A stretch of 64,000 bases of DNA from SAR116 cluster alpha proteobacterium HIMB100 (GTDB lineage: Bacteria; Pseudomonadota; Alphaproteobacteria; Puniceispirillales; Puniceispirillaceae): contig AFXB01000010.1 of the NCBI GenBank assembly GCA_000238815.2, positions 434,001-498,000 on the forward strand, read 5' to 3'. Under the pieces are notes generated by a model. The model did no database searches, was not told where the DNA came from, and was given only the letters and a program-made list of their open reading frames with translations. Positions within the stretch are counted from its first letter, which is position 1, and every line of letters begins with the position of its first letter. The position numbers and the translations under genes are program-made. Of this stretch, positions 34,716-43,993 are shown in pieces.

Positions 34716-37027
34716 CTGCCCGCTTCTGATGTGATTTCTGGTGCTGTTTCTGGCAAAATTTCGGGCGGGATAAAGGCGGTCACCGGCGGCAGGCTGTTCT
34801 GATCCACTGTTTCTGCCTGAACAAGACAGGAATGGGCCGCAGGCCCTTGTGCCAGCTTTGAGGTGGGCCGGTCAGGGGTCAGCATATTCGGGTTGCCATG
34901 CTTGCATAAAGACGGGGTGTCGGGATCAGGATCAAGCCAAGCCCCGGTCGGAACCACCACAACCCCGGGCCTGATATGGTCAATTATCCGCACCCCTGCA
35001 TAAATCGCGCCGCGCGCGTTAAAGATGCGGATGATCTGGCCTTCTTCAATCTGGCGTGCCACAGCATCATCTGGGTGCATAAAGGCTTCTTCACGGCCCT
35101 TTATTTTTGCTGCAGCCGATACCGGGCCCTGGTCAAGCTGGCTGTGCAGCTTGGTCCGGGGCTGGTTCGAGAGCAGATGAAGCGGGTAGTCTTTATCAGC
35201 TGTGCCCAGCCATTCAGGCGGCGCGAGCCAGACCGGATGACCAGGACAATCCTGATAAGAAAAGCCCGCCACTGTTTCAGAAAAAATTTCAATCCTGCCA
35301 GATGGTGTTTTTAAAGGATGTGCGTCCGGATCAGCCCGGAAATCAGCAAACATCACATGCGGCGTATCAGGCAGCGGCAGTTTATGCCAGCCTGCCGCAC
35401 GGAACTGATCATAAGAAGGCAGCTCCAGCCCTGACTGGGCCAGCCGCTGCTGGCTGACCTCATACAGCCAGCGTTGCCAGTCTTCAGCTGTCCTGCCTTC
35501 AGTAAAGGCCTCTTCCACCCCAAGGCGGCGGCTGAGGGCAGTGAAAATATCATAATCATCACGGGCAAGGCCAACAGGCAAAATCGCCTGTTCCATTGAG
35601 ACCAGATAAGGGTCAATCGGGGTCATGGCAATATCACGCCGTTCAACGGGAGTGGTGACCGGCAGCACGATATCGGCATGACGGGCAAGACTGTTCCAGC
35701 ACCAGTCATGAACAATCACCGTCTGCGGGATTTGCCAGGCGTCAACCAGACGGGCCAGATCCTGGTGATGATGAAACGGATTGCCCCCGGCCCAATAGAT
35801 CAGCTTGATATCCGGATAGCTGTAGGTGCCGCCATTATAGTCAAAATCTGTGCCTGGCCTGGTCAGCATATCAGTGATCCGGGCGACCGGAATAAAGTCT
35901 TTTACCGGATTTATCCCCTGCGGCAGTGCGGCCAGAGACAGCCGGTGCAAATCATACCCGACCCGGTTCACCGCCGAATAGCCAATACCCACACCCCCGC
36001 CGGGACGCCCGATCTGGCCCAGCATTGCGGCCAGCACAATGCCTGCCCACATGGGCTGTTCACCATGGGCCTGACGGGTCAGAGACCAGCTTAAGGAAAT
36101 CATCGTCCGGCTGGTGGCCATCCGGCGGGCAAGCGCACGGATATCATCCGCCGGTAAGCCGCAAATGTCAGCTGCCCATGAGGCTGTTTTCGGCAGGCCG
36201 TCTGCTGTGCCGTCCAGATAGCCCGCAAAGGCATCAAAACCCACACAATAACGGGCCAGAAACCCCGTATCATGCAGACCTTCATCCAGCAGCGTATGGC
36301 AAAGGCCCAGAATAAGGGCTGTATCGGTATTCGGCCGGACAGGCAGCCAGTCAGCATCAAGTTCGTCTGGCATATCGGTGGCCAGAGGCGAGATATTGAC
36401 GAACCGGACCCCGGCATCATAGGCAGCCGTGGCAAAGCCCTTTTGCACATGCCCGCCTGTACCGCCCTGATTGATCTGGGCATTTTTCAGGGGCAAGCCG
36501 CCAAACCCGACAAATAACTCGCCTTCATCACAAATGGACTGCCAGCTGGTCTGATCATAAATAAAACCGCGAAAATCGCCCAGAACATGCGGGATGATGA
36601 CTTCTGCAGCAGCAAAGCTGTAGGTGTTTACTGATTTCACATAACCGCCAATACAGTTCATAAAGCGGTGAATCTGGCTTTGGGCATGATGAAACCGGCC
36701 CGCGCTGGCCCAGCCATAACAGCCTGCAAAAATCGCCTGATTGCCCTGTTCAGCTTTCACCCGGGTCAGCTCGTCAGCGACCAGCTGTTCAGCAAGCTCC
36801 CAGGAAACCTCGACAAATTCGTCTGCGCCGCGCCGGCCTGACCGGCCCTCCAGCCAGTCTTTGCGGACCATCGGGGCTGTTATTCGGGTAGGCCCGTCAA
36901 CCGCACCAACCAGCCCTTTGCCGATAGCAGAAGGGTCTGCATCTTCTGCAAAAGGGGCCATATCCACCAGCCGGCCATCTTTGACAATAGCGTTATACGT
37001 TCCCCAATGTGAGCTGGTCAGTGGCAT
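34712..37027 (-). CDS. BisC/DMSO-reductase-family molybdopterin oxidoreductase
   Basis: Molybdenum enzyme of 771 residues. GCYGWASAGRFHHAQSQ near residue 102 carries the likely serine ligand region of biotin sulfoxide, DMSO and TMAO reductases. YGWASAG replaces the more common YGWKSxG. No N-terminal four-cysteine Fe-S motif and no twin-arginine signal are visible, so the enzyme should be cytoplasmic like BisC. The C-terminal domain has HLLSNQPRTKLHSQLD, family-typical. Likely reduces an S- or N-oxide; the donor and exact substrate are unknown. Confidence 0.88.
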   Translation of the reverse strand: MPLTSSHWGTYNAIVKDGRLVDMAPFAEDADPSAIGKGLVGAVDGPTRITAPMVRKDWLEGRSGRRGADEFVEVSWELAEQLVADELTRVKAEQGNQAIFAGCYGWASAGRFHHAQSQIHRFMNCIGGYVKSVNTYSFAAAEVIIPHVLGDFRGFIYDQTSWQSICDEGELFVGFGGLPLKNAQINQGGTGGHVQKGFATAAYDAGVRFVNISPLATDMPDELDADWLPVRPNTDTALILGLCHTLLDEGLHDTGFLARYCVGFDAFAGYLDGTADGLPKTASWAADICGLPADDIRALARRMATSRTMISLSWSLTRQAHGEQPMWAGIVLAAMLGQIGRPGGGVGIGYSAVNRVGYDLHRLSLAALPQGINPVKDFIPVARITDMLTRPGTDFDYNGGTYSYPDIKLIYWAGGNPFHHHQDLARLVDAWQIPQTVIVHDWCWNSLARHADIVLPVTTPVERRDIAMTPIDPYLVSMEQAILPVGLARDDYDIFTALSRRLGVEEAFTEGRTAEDWQRWLYEVSQQRLAQSGLELPSYDQFRAAGWHKLPLPDTPHVMFADFRADPDAHPLKTPSGRIEIFSETVAGFSYQDCPGHPVWLAPPEWLGTADKDYPLHLLSNQPRTKLHSQLDQGPVSAAAKIKGREEAFMHPDDAVARQIEEGQIIRIFNARGAIYAGVRIIDHIRPGVVVVPTGAWLDPDPDTPSLCKHGNPNMLTPDRPTSKLAQGPAAHSCLVQAETVDQNSLPPVTAFIPPEILPETAPEITSEAGS

Positions 37028-37042
37028 GGATAAACAGCCCCT

Positions 37043-38518
37043 TCATTTCATGATGAACGGGTTCGCAGCACTGGTTTCTGTGGCAATCCAAACCGATTTT
37101 TGCTGCAGATAGGCCATAATCGCCTGCTGGCCATTTTCACGGCCAAGGCCGCTGCGCTTGTAGCCGCCAAATGGCGTCATATAGCTGACCACGCGGTAAG
37201 TGTTGACCCAGACCGTTCCGGCCCGCAGCCGTTCTGACATCCGGATGGCCCGGCCCATATCAGAAGTCCACACCCCGGCAGCAAGCCCGAAATGAATATC
37301 ATTCCCGATCTGAACCGCTTCATCTTCATCATCAAAAGGGATCACAGACAGAACCGGGCCAAACACCTCTTCCTGGGCGATACGCATATCATTGGTGACG
37401 CCGGTGAAAATGGTCGGCTGGACAAACTGGCTGCCCTTGGCCCCTTCACCGGTATAAGCCCCGCCACCAAGAATACAATTTGCGCCCTCAGCCTTGGCAA
37501 TATCCAGATAATCCATCACCTTTTTGAATTGTGGCGGGGTGGTTACCGGCCCGACATGGGTGTCCAGCGACATCGGATCGCCAATTTTAGCGGTTTTGGC
37601 CACCTCAACCAGACGAGCCACAAAATCATCATGAATAGAGCGTTCAACCAACAGGCGTGAACCCGCAATACAGGTCTGGCCGGTCGCTGCAAAAATGCCG
37701 GAAATCGCGCCCATGACAGCGGCTTCCTGATCGGCATCTGCAAACACGATATTCGGGGATTTTCCGCCCAGCTCCAGAGTGACGGGAATCAGTTTCTTTG
37801 CGCCTTGCTCATAAATTTTCTGGCCTGAGGCGTCAGAACCGGTAAAGGCAATTTTTGATACATCAGGATGATCAACCAGAGGGCCGCCTGTTTCCGCCCC
37901 GAAACCGGTCACCACATTCACCACCCCATCCGAAAAGCCCGCTTCGGCAATCAGTTCCATAAATTCAAGAGTAGAGGCTGAGGTAAATTCAGACGGTTTA
38001 ATCACAGCTGTGTTGCCCGCTGCCAGAGCTGGGGCCAGTTTATAGGCCACCAGCAGCAAAGGCGAATTCCACGGTGTAATCAGGCCGACCACGCCAAAGG
38101 GCTCATAGCGGGTGAAATTGAACATATTCGGCTTGTCTGTGGGGATCACGGTGCCTTCAATTTTATCGGCCAGGCCACCAAAATAACGATACCATTCACC
38201 GATATATTTGGTCTGGCTGCCCATTTCAGCCAGCAGCTTGCCATTGTCGCGGACCTCCAGATGGCCGAGACGATCTGCCTCACGGTCAATAATATCTGCC
38301 AGACGGCACAGCAATTTGCCGCGATCAGTTGGATTTGACGTGCCCCAGCCGCCCTCAAAAGCAGCTTTGGCGGCGGCAACGGCCCTGTCCACATCAGCCG
38401 CATTGCCCCTGGCGATTTTCGCCCACACCTCGCCTGTATAGGGGTTTTCAGTGTCAAACCAGCTCCCGCTGTCCGGGTCTGTCCACTGGCCATTTATATA
38501 GTGCTGATATTGTTTCAT
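37043..38518 (-). CDS. NAD-dependent aldehyde dehydrogenase
   Basis: ALDH-superfamily enzyme of 491 residues, normal length. Asn151 in TPWNSP, Glu249 in LELGGKSPN and nucleophile Cys283 in GQTCIAG are all in place. I chose ATG 38518, preceded by AGAGG, since 55 upstream codons lack similarity. The alcohol dehydrogenase upstream (64 bases away) suggests a two-step alcohol-to-acid oxidation. The substrate is not defined. It precedes the molybdoenzyme by 15 bases. Confidence 0.93.
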   Translation of the reverse strand: MKQYQHYINGQWTDPDSGSWFDTENPYTGEVWAKIARGNAADVDRAVAAAKAAFEGGWGTSNPTDRGKLLCRLADIIDREADRLGHLEVRDNGKLLAEMGSQTKYIGEWYRYFGGLADKIEGTVIPTDKPNMFNFTRYEPFGVVGLITPWNSPLLLVAYKLAPALAAGNTAVIKPSEFTSASTLEFMELIAEAGFSDGVVNVVTGFGAETGGPLVDHPDVSKIAFTGSDASGQKIYEQGAKKLIPVTLELGGKSPNIVFADADQEAAVMGAISGIFAATGQTCIAGSRLLVERSIHDDFVARLVEVAKTAKIGDPMSLDTHVGPVTTPPQFKKVMDYLDIAKAEGANCILGGGAYTGEGAKGSQFVQPTIFTGVTNDMRIAQEEVFGPVLSVIPFDDEDEAVQIGNDIHFGLAAGVWTSDMGRAIRMSERLRAGTVWVNTYRVVSYMTPFGGYKRSGLGRENGQQAIMAYLQQKSVWIATETSAANPFIMK

Positions 38519-38582
38519 AACTGACCTCTGCTTTGCGTTTACTGTCTGTTTGGTACTGTTCGTGATATTGGCGTCTGGCCGT

Positions 38583-39659
38583 TCAGATGCCGGCGGTGGG
38601 GTCAAACACAATCCGGCCAGTGACCTGGCCTGATTCAAGTTCTGCAATCGCCTGATTAACCTGTGATAAGGGCCGTGTTTCAACCGGTATCGGTTTTAAT
38701 TTACCCTGCCGGAACATCTCTACCAGGGTACGCAAATGGCCAGAATTGCCAACATGGCTGCCCCGGACCGTCATGGCTTTTTGCGGCAGCCAGATCTGGG
38801 GCATTTTGAAATCACCGCCATGCTGGCCAACCACCACATAGCGGCCTGATTTTGCCAGCGCGCCTACTGCCAAATTGGCGGTTTGCTCGCTTCCGAACGT
38901 GTCCAGAACAGCAAATAACCGGTTATCTGTAGCCGCTTGCAGCGCGTCCACAGCGTCTTCAGCAGATGAAGAATTTATGATTTTATCTGCGCCCATATCG
39001 CGGGCAGCAGCCAGTTTTTTATCATCAATATCCACGGCCAGAATCTGCTGAAAGCCCATCGCCCTGGCAATGGCAATCGCATTCAGACCCAGCCCGCCTG
39101 CGCCCAACACCGCCAGCCATTCGCCAGAACGGGTCAGCCCGGCTTTCAGCAAGCCATTATAAACAGTGATGCCAGAACAGGCGTATGGGGCAATAATTGC
39201 CGGGTCCAGCCCGTCAATATCCACCAGAAATTTTTCATCCTCAACCACCACATGGCTGGCAAAGCCGCCATTCCGGTGAATGCCGATGATGCGCATGGCT
39301 GAACAGTCACTTTCCCTGTCCTCAGCACAAGCCAGGCAGCTGCGGCAGCCAATCCAGGGAAACACCACGACAGCCTGGCCCGGTTTGACATCTGACACAG
39401 CTGAGCCGGTTTGTTCAACGATACCTGCAATTTCATGACCAAGGGTCAGCGGCAATTTGGCCCCGCGCTGGGTAAAGGTCAGCTTGCCGCGCTCGCCCAA
39501 ATCCATAAAGCCTTTTTTGATATGCAGATCAGAATGGCATAAGCCAGCAGCTGTTACCCGCACCAGAACCGCCTCGTCAGACAGCACAGGCAGGCCATGC
39601 TCTGCTTTTTCAAAAGGCTGGCCCCAATCAGTCAGATCATAACTTTCGCATTTTGTCAT
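38583..39659 (-). CDS. Zinc-dependent alcohol dehydrogenase
   Basis: Medium-chain dehydrogenase of 358 residues. Catalytic zinc ligands Cys41 and His75 (GHE), structural-zinc cysteines 105, 108, 111 and 119, and the GAGGLGLNA nucleotide loop near residue 178 are visible. It likely oxidises an alcohol to an aldehyde for the ALDH immediately downstream. An 8-bp inverted repeat lies just upstream of the start. Confidence 0.92.
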   Translation of the reverse strand: MTKCESYDLTDWGQPFEKAEHGLPVLSDEAVLVRVTAAGLCHSDLHIKKGFMDLGERGKLTFTQRGAKLPLTLGHEIAGIVEQTGSAVSDVKPGQAVVVFPWIGCRSCLACAEDRESDCSAMRIIGIHRNGGFASHVVVEDEKFLVDIDGLDPAIIAPYACSGITVYNGLLKAGLTRSGEWLAVLGAGGLGLNAIAIARAMGFQQILAVDIDDKKLAAARDMGADKIINSSSAEDAVDALQAATDNRLFAVLDTFGSEQTANLAVGALAKSGRYVVVGQHGGDFKMPQIWLPQKAMTVRGSHVGNSGHLRTLVEMFRQGKLKPIPVETRPLSQVNQAIAELESGQVTGRIVFDPTAGI

Positions 39660-39684
39660 TGCCGGTCATCTCCTGGTTAGCTGT

Positions 39685-39724
39685 CAGGGCAGATCCTTAG
39701 TCTGGCAAAAAATCCCCTGCCCTG
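39685..39724. repeat. Inverted repeat upstream of the alcohol dehydrogenase
   Basis: CAGGGCAG (39685-39692) and CTGCCCTG (39717-39724) are perfect 8-bp arms around a 24-base loop. It lies between the acyl-CoA dehydrogenase stop and the alcohol dehydrogenase start. No T-run follows either way, so it is not a clear terminator; a leader hairpin or operator is possible. Confidence 0.4.
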
Positions 39725-39747
39725 CAATTGGCATCCCGCAGCACGAG

Positions 39748-40905
39748 TCAGAAAGAGCGCGGCATGTCCAGAACATGTTCAGCAATATAGCTGAGGATCA
39801 AATTGGTCGAAATCGGGGCAACCTGATACAGTCGTGTTTCCCGGTATTTGCGTTCAACATTATATTCAGTGGCAAAGCCAAAACCGCCAAAGGTCTGGAT
39901 ACAGGCCTCTGCGGCCTGCCAGGACGCATCTGCTGCCTGCAGCTTGGACAAATTGGCTTCTTCCCCTGGATTCTGGCCTTGCTCATAAAGCTGATAGGCC
40001 TTTTGCAGCATAAGTTCAGCTGAACGCATGGCAGAATAGGCCCGGGCAATCGGAAACTGAATGCCCTGATTCTGGGCAATCGGGCGGCCGAATATTTCGC
40101 GCGCACAGCCATAGGCGCGGGCCTGCTGGATAAACCATTTCGCATCCCCGATACATTCAGCAGCGATCAGCATGCGTTCGGCATTCATGCCAGACAGAAT
40201 ATAACGGAAGCCTTTGCCTTCCTCGCCGATCAGACTGGCAGCGGGAACCGGCATATCATCAAAAAATAATTGGGTGGTGGAATGGTTCATCATGGTAGAG
40301 ACCGGCTGTATGGTCAGCGATGTGCCCAGCACATCCCGCATATCCACCAAAAATACAGATAAGCCATCTGTTTTCTTGCCCCCTTGCGGGACCGGGCTGG
40401 TGCGGGCCAGCAGGATCATCAGATCAGACTGGGCCGCACGTGAGGTCCAGATTTTCTGGCCATTAACAATATAGTGATCGCCCTGTTTGCGGGCTGTGGT
40501 TTTCAAAGCTGATGTGTCTGTGCCGCTGGTTGGTTCGGTCACGCCAAACGCCTGCAACCGCAGCGCGCCAGACGCGATTTTCGGCAGCCAGTTTTGTTTC
40601 TGGGCCTCATTGCCATGGCGCAGCAGCGTGCCCATAGTATACATCTGTGCATGACAGGCCGCCGCATTGCCGCCAGAGCGGTGAATTTCTTCCAAAATCG
40701 CCCCGCCCGCAGATAAAGGCAGGCCCAACCCGCCATAGGCTTCGGGGATCAGAGCGGCAAGATAGCCTTCAGAGGTCAGCCGGTCGACAAAGGCAGCCGG
40801 ATAGGCATCCTGCTGATCACAATCCTGCCAGTATGCGCCGCCGAAATCCTGGCATAATTTTGTGATCCCGTCTCTGATCTCCTGATGGTCCAGATCGTAG
40901 GTCAT
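39748..40905 (-). CDS. Acyl-CoA dehydrogenase
   Basis: FAD enzyme of 385 residues, the standard length, introducing an alpha-beta double bond into an acyl-CoA. The AFGVTEPTSGTDTSALKT segment (signature 1) and QTFGGFGFATEYNVERKYRE (signature 2 region) are clear. The start overlaps the stop of the CoA transferase gene by four bases, so both work on the same acid, activated as CoA ester. The exact chain cannot be read off. Confidence 0.92.
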   Translation of the reverse strand: MTYDLDHQEIRDGITKLCQDFGGAYWQDCDQQDAYPAAFVDRLTSEGYLAALIPEAYGGLGLPLSAGGAILEEIHRSGGNAAACHAQMYTMGTLLRHGNEAQKQNWLPKIASGALRLQAFGVTEPTSGTDTSALKTTARKQGDHYIVNGQKIWTSRAAQSDLMILLARTSPVPQGGKKTDGLSVFLVDMRDVLGTSLTIQPVSTMMNHSTTQLFFDDMPVPAASLIGEEGKGFRYILSGMNAERMLIAAECIGDAKWFIQQARAYGCAREIFGRPIAQNQGIQFPIARAYSAMRSAELMLQKAYQLYEQGQNPGEEANLSKLQAADASWQAAEACIQTFGGFGFATEYNVERKYRETRLYQVAPISTNLILSYIAEHVLDMPRSF

Positions 40906-42029
40906 GAGAATTCCTGTCTGATTTTCTGGCTGTGTTCGCCCAGTAACGGGGCCTTGTCAACAGACCCGCCAAGACGGCGGACCGGCAGATCAGCAATATC
41001 AATAACGGTATCGCCCATGCTGACTGAACGGTTCTGCAAAAAGGGATGGACAGAGACATCCTCTACCGTATTCAAGCTGGCACAGGCTATGCGCGTGTCT
41101 TCCAGCATTGATAACAGCGTGTCTTTGTCATAAGCAGCAAACGCCTGATTTATAATTTCTGTCATTGCCTCGCGGTTGGCGTACCGGTCAGGATTATGAC
41201 GGTAGAGCGGGTCATCAGCCAGTTCAGGCCGTTTCAGAATCGCAGCACAGAAATCAGCCCATTCACGGTCATTTTGTATCGATAACAAAAGCTGCTTGCC
41301 ATCACCTGTATCAAAAGCCCCATAAGGCGCAACAAAGCTGTGGGTAAGGCCAGTGCGGCCCGGCGCGCCGCCGAAATAGCGGTGCCCGCATAAGGCCATA
41401 TTCATCCAGTCTGCCATCACATCAAACATGGTGACTTCCACATCAACCCCCCGGCCAGTCCGGTAACGCTGATGCAGGGCCCGCAAAATTGCCGAAAAGG
41501 CCGTCAGACCGGTGGACAGATCAGTTAAGGACACGCCAACACGGGCAGGCTGGTCATCGGTACCGGTGACCGCGACCACACCGCTTTCGCCCTGAACCAG
41601 AAAATCATATGCTTTTTTCGTTGCTGCTGGCCCTGTTGAGCCATAGCCGGAAATTTTAGCGGTAATCAGACCAGGATTAACCTTTCGCAGCGCCTCGCCG
41701 GTCAGGCCGCGCCGCTCCATCGCGCCGGGAGAGAGATTGGAAATCAGCACATCTGCTGTTTCCAGCATCCGTTTCAGCACGGCAAAATCATTTGCCTCAG
41801 ACAAATCAAGACAGACCGATTCCTTGCCCCTGTTCAGCCAGACAAAAATGGAGCTTTGCCCATCTGCACCTGTATCATAACGCCGCGCAAAATCCCCTTC
41901 AGGACGTTCAATTTTAATGACTCGTGCACCCGCATCAGCCAGCAGCAACCCGCAATAAGGGGCCGCAACCGCCTGTTCAACAGAGACCACAACCACCCCG
42001 GCCAATTCATTTTCTAACCCTGTTCCCAT
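40902..42029 (-). CDS. Class III CoA transferase (CaiB/BaiF family)
   Basis: Family III CoA transferase of 375 residues. The typical knotted-fold markers are seen: IKIERPEGDFAR near residue 35, LNRGKESVCLDL, and VSLTDLSTG with the catalytic Asp near residue 168. It moves CoA from a donor such as succinyl-CoA to an organic acid. The downstream acyl-CoA dehydrogenase is coupled by a four-base overlap. Members are often annotated as formyl-CoA transferase, but no oxalyl-CoA decarboxylase is present. Confidence 0.92.
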   Translation of the reverse strand: MGTGLENELAGVVVVSVEQAVAAPYCGLLLADAGARVIKIERPEGDFARRYDTGADGQSSIFVWLNRGKESVCLDLSEANDFAVLKRMLETADVLISNLSPGAMERRGLTGEALRKVNPGLITAKISGYGSTGPAATKKAYDFLVQGESGVVAVTGTDDQPARVGVSLTDLSTGLTAFSAILRALHQRYRTGRGVDVEVTMFDVMADWMNMALCGHRYFGGAPGRTGLTHSFVAPYGAFDTGDGKQLLLSIQNDREWADFCAAILKRPELADDPLYRHNPDRYANREAMTEIINQAFAAYDKDTLLSMLEDTRIACASLNTVEDVSVHPFLQNRSVSMGDTVIDIADLPVRRLGGSVDKAPLLGEHSQKIRQEFS

Positions 42030-42087
42030 CAGCTTATTTATCTATCCTTAACCTCTGAACGCAGCACTTATCTGGCCGGAGCTGTTC

Positions 42088-42093
42088 TTGACA
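42088..42093 (+). promoter_or_regulatory. Possible -35 element upstream of enoyl-CoA hydratase
   Basis: A perfect TTGACA lies 69 bases before the ATG in the 132-base divergent gap. The best partner TAATCA is 15 bases downstream and weak, so this is only a candidate. Confidence 0.25.
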
Positions 42094-42161
42094 AGCCTTA
42101 CAAAATCTTAATCATCAATCAGGCCCATAGGCAAGATGCCTGAAAGATAAGGAGAGCCCAG

Positions 42162-42959
42162 ATGGTGAAAACAGCCTATCAGACCGTGCGGGTCAGCCAG
42201 CCTGAGCCGCATATCCTGAAACTGGAGATGAACCGGCCAGAAGCAGCAAATGCCTTTAACACGTTAATGGCAAGCGAGCTGGTCGAGCTGTTTGAAGCCC
42301 TGGCTATGGCGTATGATGATTGCCGCGTGGTGATCCTGACCGGCAGTGGGAACAAGGCTTTTTGTGCCGGCGGGGATTTAAAAGAACGACACGGCATGAG
42401 TGATGCGGCCTGGCAGGCCCAGCATCTGGTCTATGAGCGGATGGTGCGTGCAGTGATGAGCTGTCCGATACCGGTGATAGCAGCGGTGAACGGGGCAGCT
42501 TATGGCGGCGGATGCGAGCTGGTGGCGATGGCCGATTTTGCCTATGCCGCCCGCACCGCCCGCTTTGCGCAGACAGAAGTGAAATTAGGCATTATCCCGG
42601 GCGCAGGCGGCACGCAAAATCTGGCCCGGGCGGTAGGGGAGAGACGGGCAAAAGAGCTTATCCTGAGTGGCCGTGTCTTCAGCGCTGATGACGCCTGCCG
42701 CTGGGGGCTGGTGCTGGATGTCAGCGAACCAGAACAGCTGCAGGATGACGTGATGAGCTGTGCCCGCCAGATTGCGGCAAACGGCCCGATCGCCGTGCGA
42801 CAAGCCAAACAGGCGATATCGCGCGGCCTGCAGATGTCATTGGCAGACGGGCTGGCCTTTGAAATTGAGGCCTATAACCGGACCATACCGACCACAGACC
42901 GGCGTGAAGGGGTTGCCGCCTTTAACGCAAAACGCGCACCCAAATTTACCGGCAGTTAA
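42162..42959 (+). CDS. Enoyl-CoA hydratase/isomerase family protein
   Basis: Crotonase-fold enzyme of 265 residues. The two catalytic glutamates are conserved, one in GGGCELVAMAD and one in TEVKLGIIPGAGGTQ, so true hydratase activity is likely. It is divergent from the CoA transferase/acyl-CoA dehydrogenase unit and convergent with the CitE-like lyase, suggesting one acyl-CoA pathway. AAGGAGAG lies just before the ATG. The acyl substrate is unknown. Confidence 0.93.
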   Translation: MVKTAYQTVRVSQPEPHILKLEMNRPEAANAFNTLMASELVELFEALAMAYDDCRVVILTGSGNKAFCAGGDLKERHGMSDAAWQAQHLVYERMVRAVMSCPIPVIAAVNGAAYGGGCELVAMADFAYAARTARFAQTEVKLGIIPGAGGTQNLARAVGERRAKELILSGRVFSADDACRWGLVLDVSEPEQLQDDVMSCARQIAANGPIAVRQAKQAISRGLQMSLADGLAFEIEAYNRTIPTTDRREGVAAFNAKRAPKFTGS

Positions 42960-42985
42960 CGTCTACAGCTGGTAAAGATGCAAAA

Positions 42986-43852
42986 TCAGGCGTCTTTGCC
43001 AGCAGCCCTGGCCAGGGCCAGTATCCGCTGTATTCTGTCCACGACCGGTTTTTCAACCAGGCGGCCATCCAGAACCGTCACCCCGGTTGTTGACGCCTGA
43101 TAGGCAGCGACAATTTTTCGGGCATAAGCAATTTGTTCTTCTGCAGGGGTGAAGGCCTGATGAATGGCAGCAAGCTGGGCCGGATGAATGGCTGCCTTGC
43201 CGGTAAAGCCAATATGGGCGGCGGCCCGGGCTTCTGTTGCTAACCCCATTTCGTCAGCAATATTCAGATAAGGCATATCCATAATATCAATCCCGGCTGC
43301 CGCTGCGGCATGGACCAGGCGCTGGCGCGCATATAACAGCGGCTCCCAGGCAGGTGCACAGCGCAAGGCCGTGGCCAGATCAACACCGCCAAACAACACC
43401 ATCTCCAGCCGCTGTGAGGCCTGCAGAATGTCAAAACAATGCTCCAGGCCAGAGGTGGTTTCAATCAAGATGTAGAGGCGGCCGTCACAGCCGCCAGAGC
43501 TGAGCTGTTCATCAACTCGGCGCAGCTCGTCAGGGCTGCTGATTTTCGGGATCATCACCCCCGCAGGAAAAGCCGCTGCAGAGGTGATTGCCTCCAGATC
43601 GGCTTTGCCGTCATCAGTGTCGGGATGATTGATGCGTACCAGCACCTCTGGGCGGATTTGTGCCAGGCTGCCCATCTGGTCAAAAAAGCGGAGCATATGT
43701 TCGCGGGCGATTTGTTTTTGATCAGGGCCAACCCCGTCTTCCAGCTCAATACAGACCATATCTGCCGGCCCTGACAAGGCCTTGGCAAATAGCTGCGGCC
43801 GATTGGCAGGAACAAACAGCAAGCTGCGCCGGACATGCATGTCAGCCATCAT
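42986..43852 (-). CDS. HpcH/HpaI-CitE family CoA-ester lyase
   Basis: TIM-barrel lyase of 288 residues related to the citrate lyase beta subunit. RSLLFVPANRPQLFAKA at the start, CIELEDGVGPDQK, and the metal site Glu in ILIETTSGLE and Asp in FGGVDLATAL are present. The C-terminal GKAAIHPAQLAAIH is typical of malyl-, citramalyl- or beta-methylmalyl-CoA lyases. Together with the CoA transferase and hydratase it may cleave a hydroxy-acyl-CoA to acetyl- or propionyl-CoA and a keto acid (inference). Confidence 0.9.
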   Translation of the reverse strand: MMADMHVRRSLLFVPANRPQLFAKALSGPADMVCIELEDGVGPDQKQIAREHMLRFFDQMGSLAQIRPEVLVRINHPDTDDGKADLEAITSAAAFPAGVMIPKISSPDELRRVDEQLSSGGCDGRLYILIETTSGLEHCFDILQASQRLEMVLFGGVDLATALRCAPAWEPLLYARQRLVHAAAAAGIDIMDMPYLNIADEMGLATEARAAAHIGFTGKAAIHPAQLAAIHQAFTPAEEQIAYARKIVAAYQASTTGVTVLDGRLVEKPVVDRIQRILALARAAGKDA

Positions 43853-43993
43853 CAGAACTCCTTTTCAGCACCCCTCAACGCCCCAGCCTAACATGGCGGC
43901 TGACAGGGATGAAGACAAATGCATCTTGTCATTGAAAAATCAGCATTTCCGCTTATTTAGAAGACTGTCAGTAGTTCAGCTATGAGGAATAAA

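Noticed and set aside
39685-39724. Intrinsic terminator of the acyl-CoA dehydrogenase gene
   Set aside because: It lies downstream of that gene on the minus strand, but no T-run follows the stem; listed as a repeat only.
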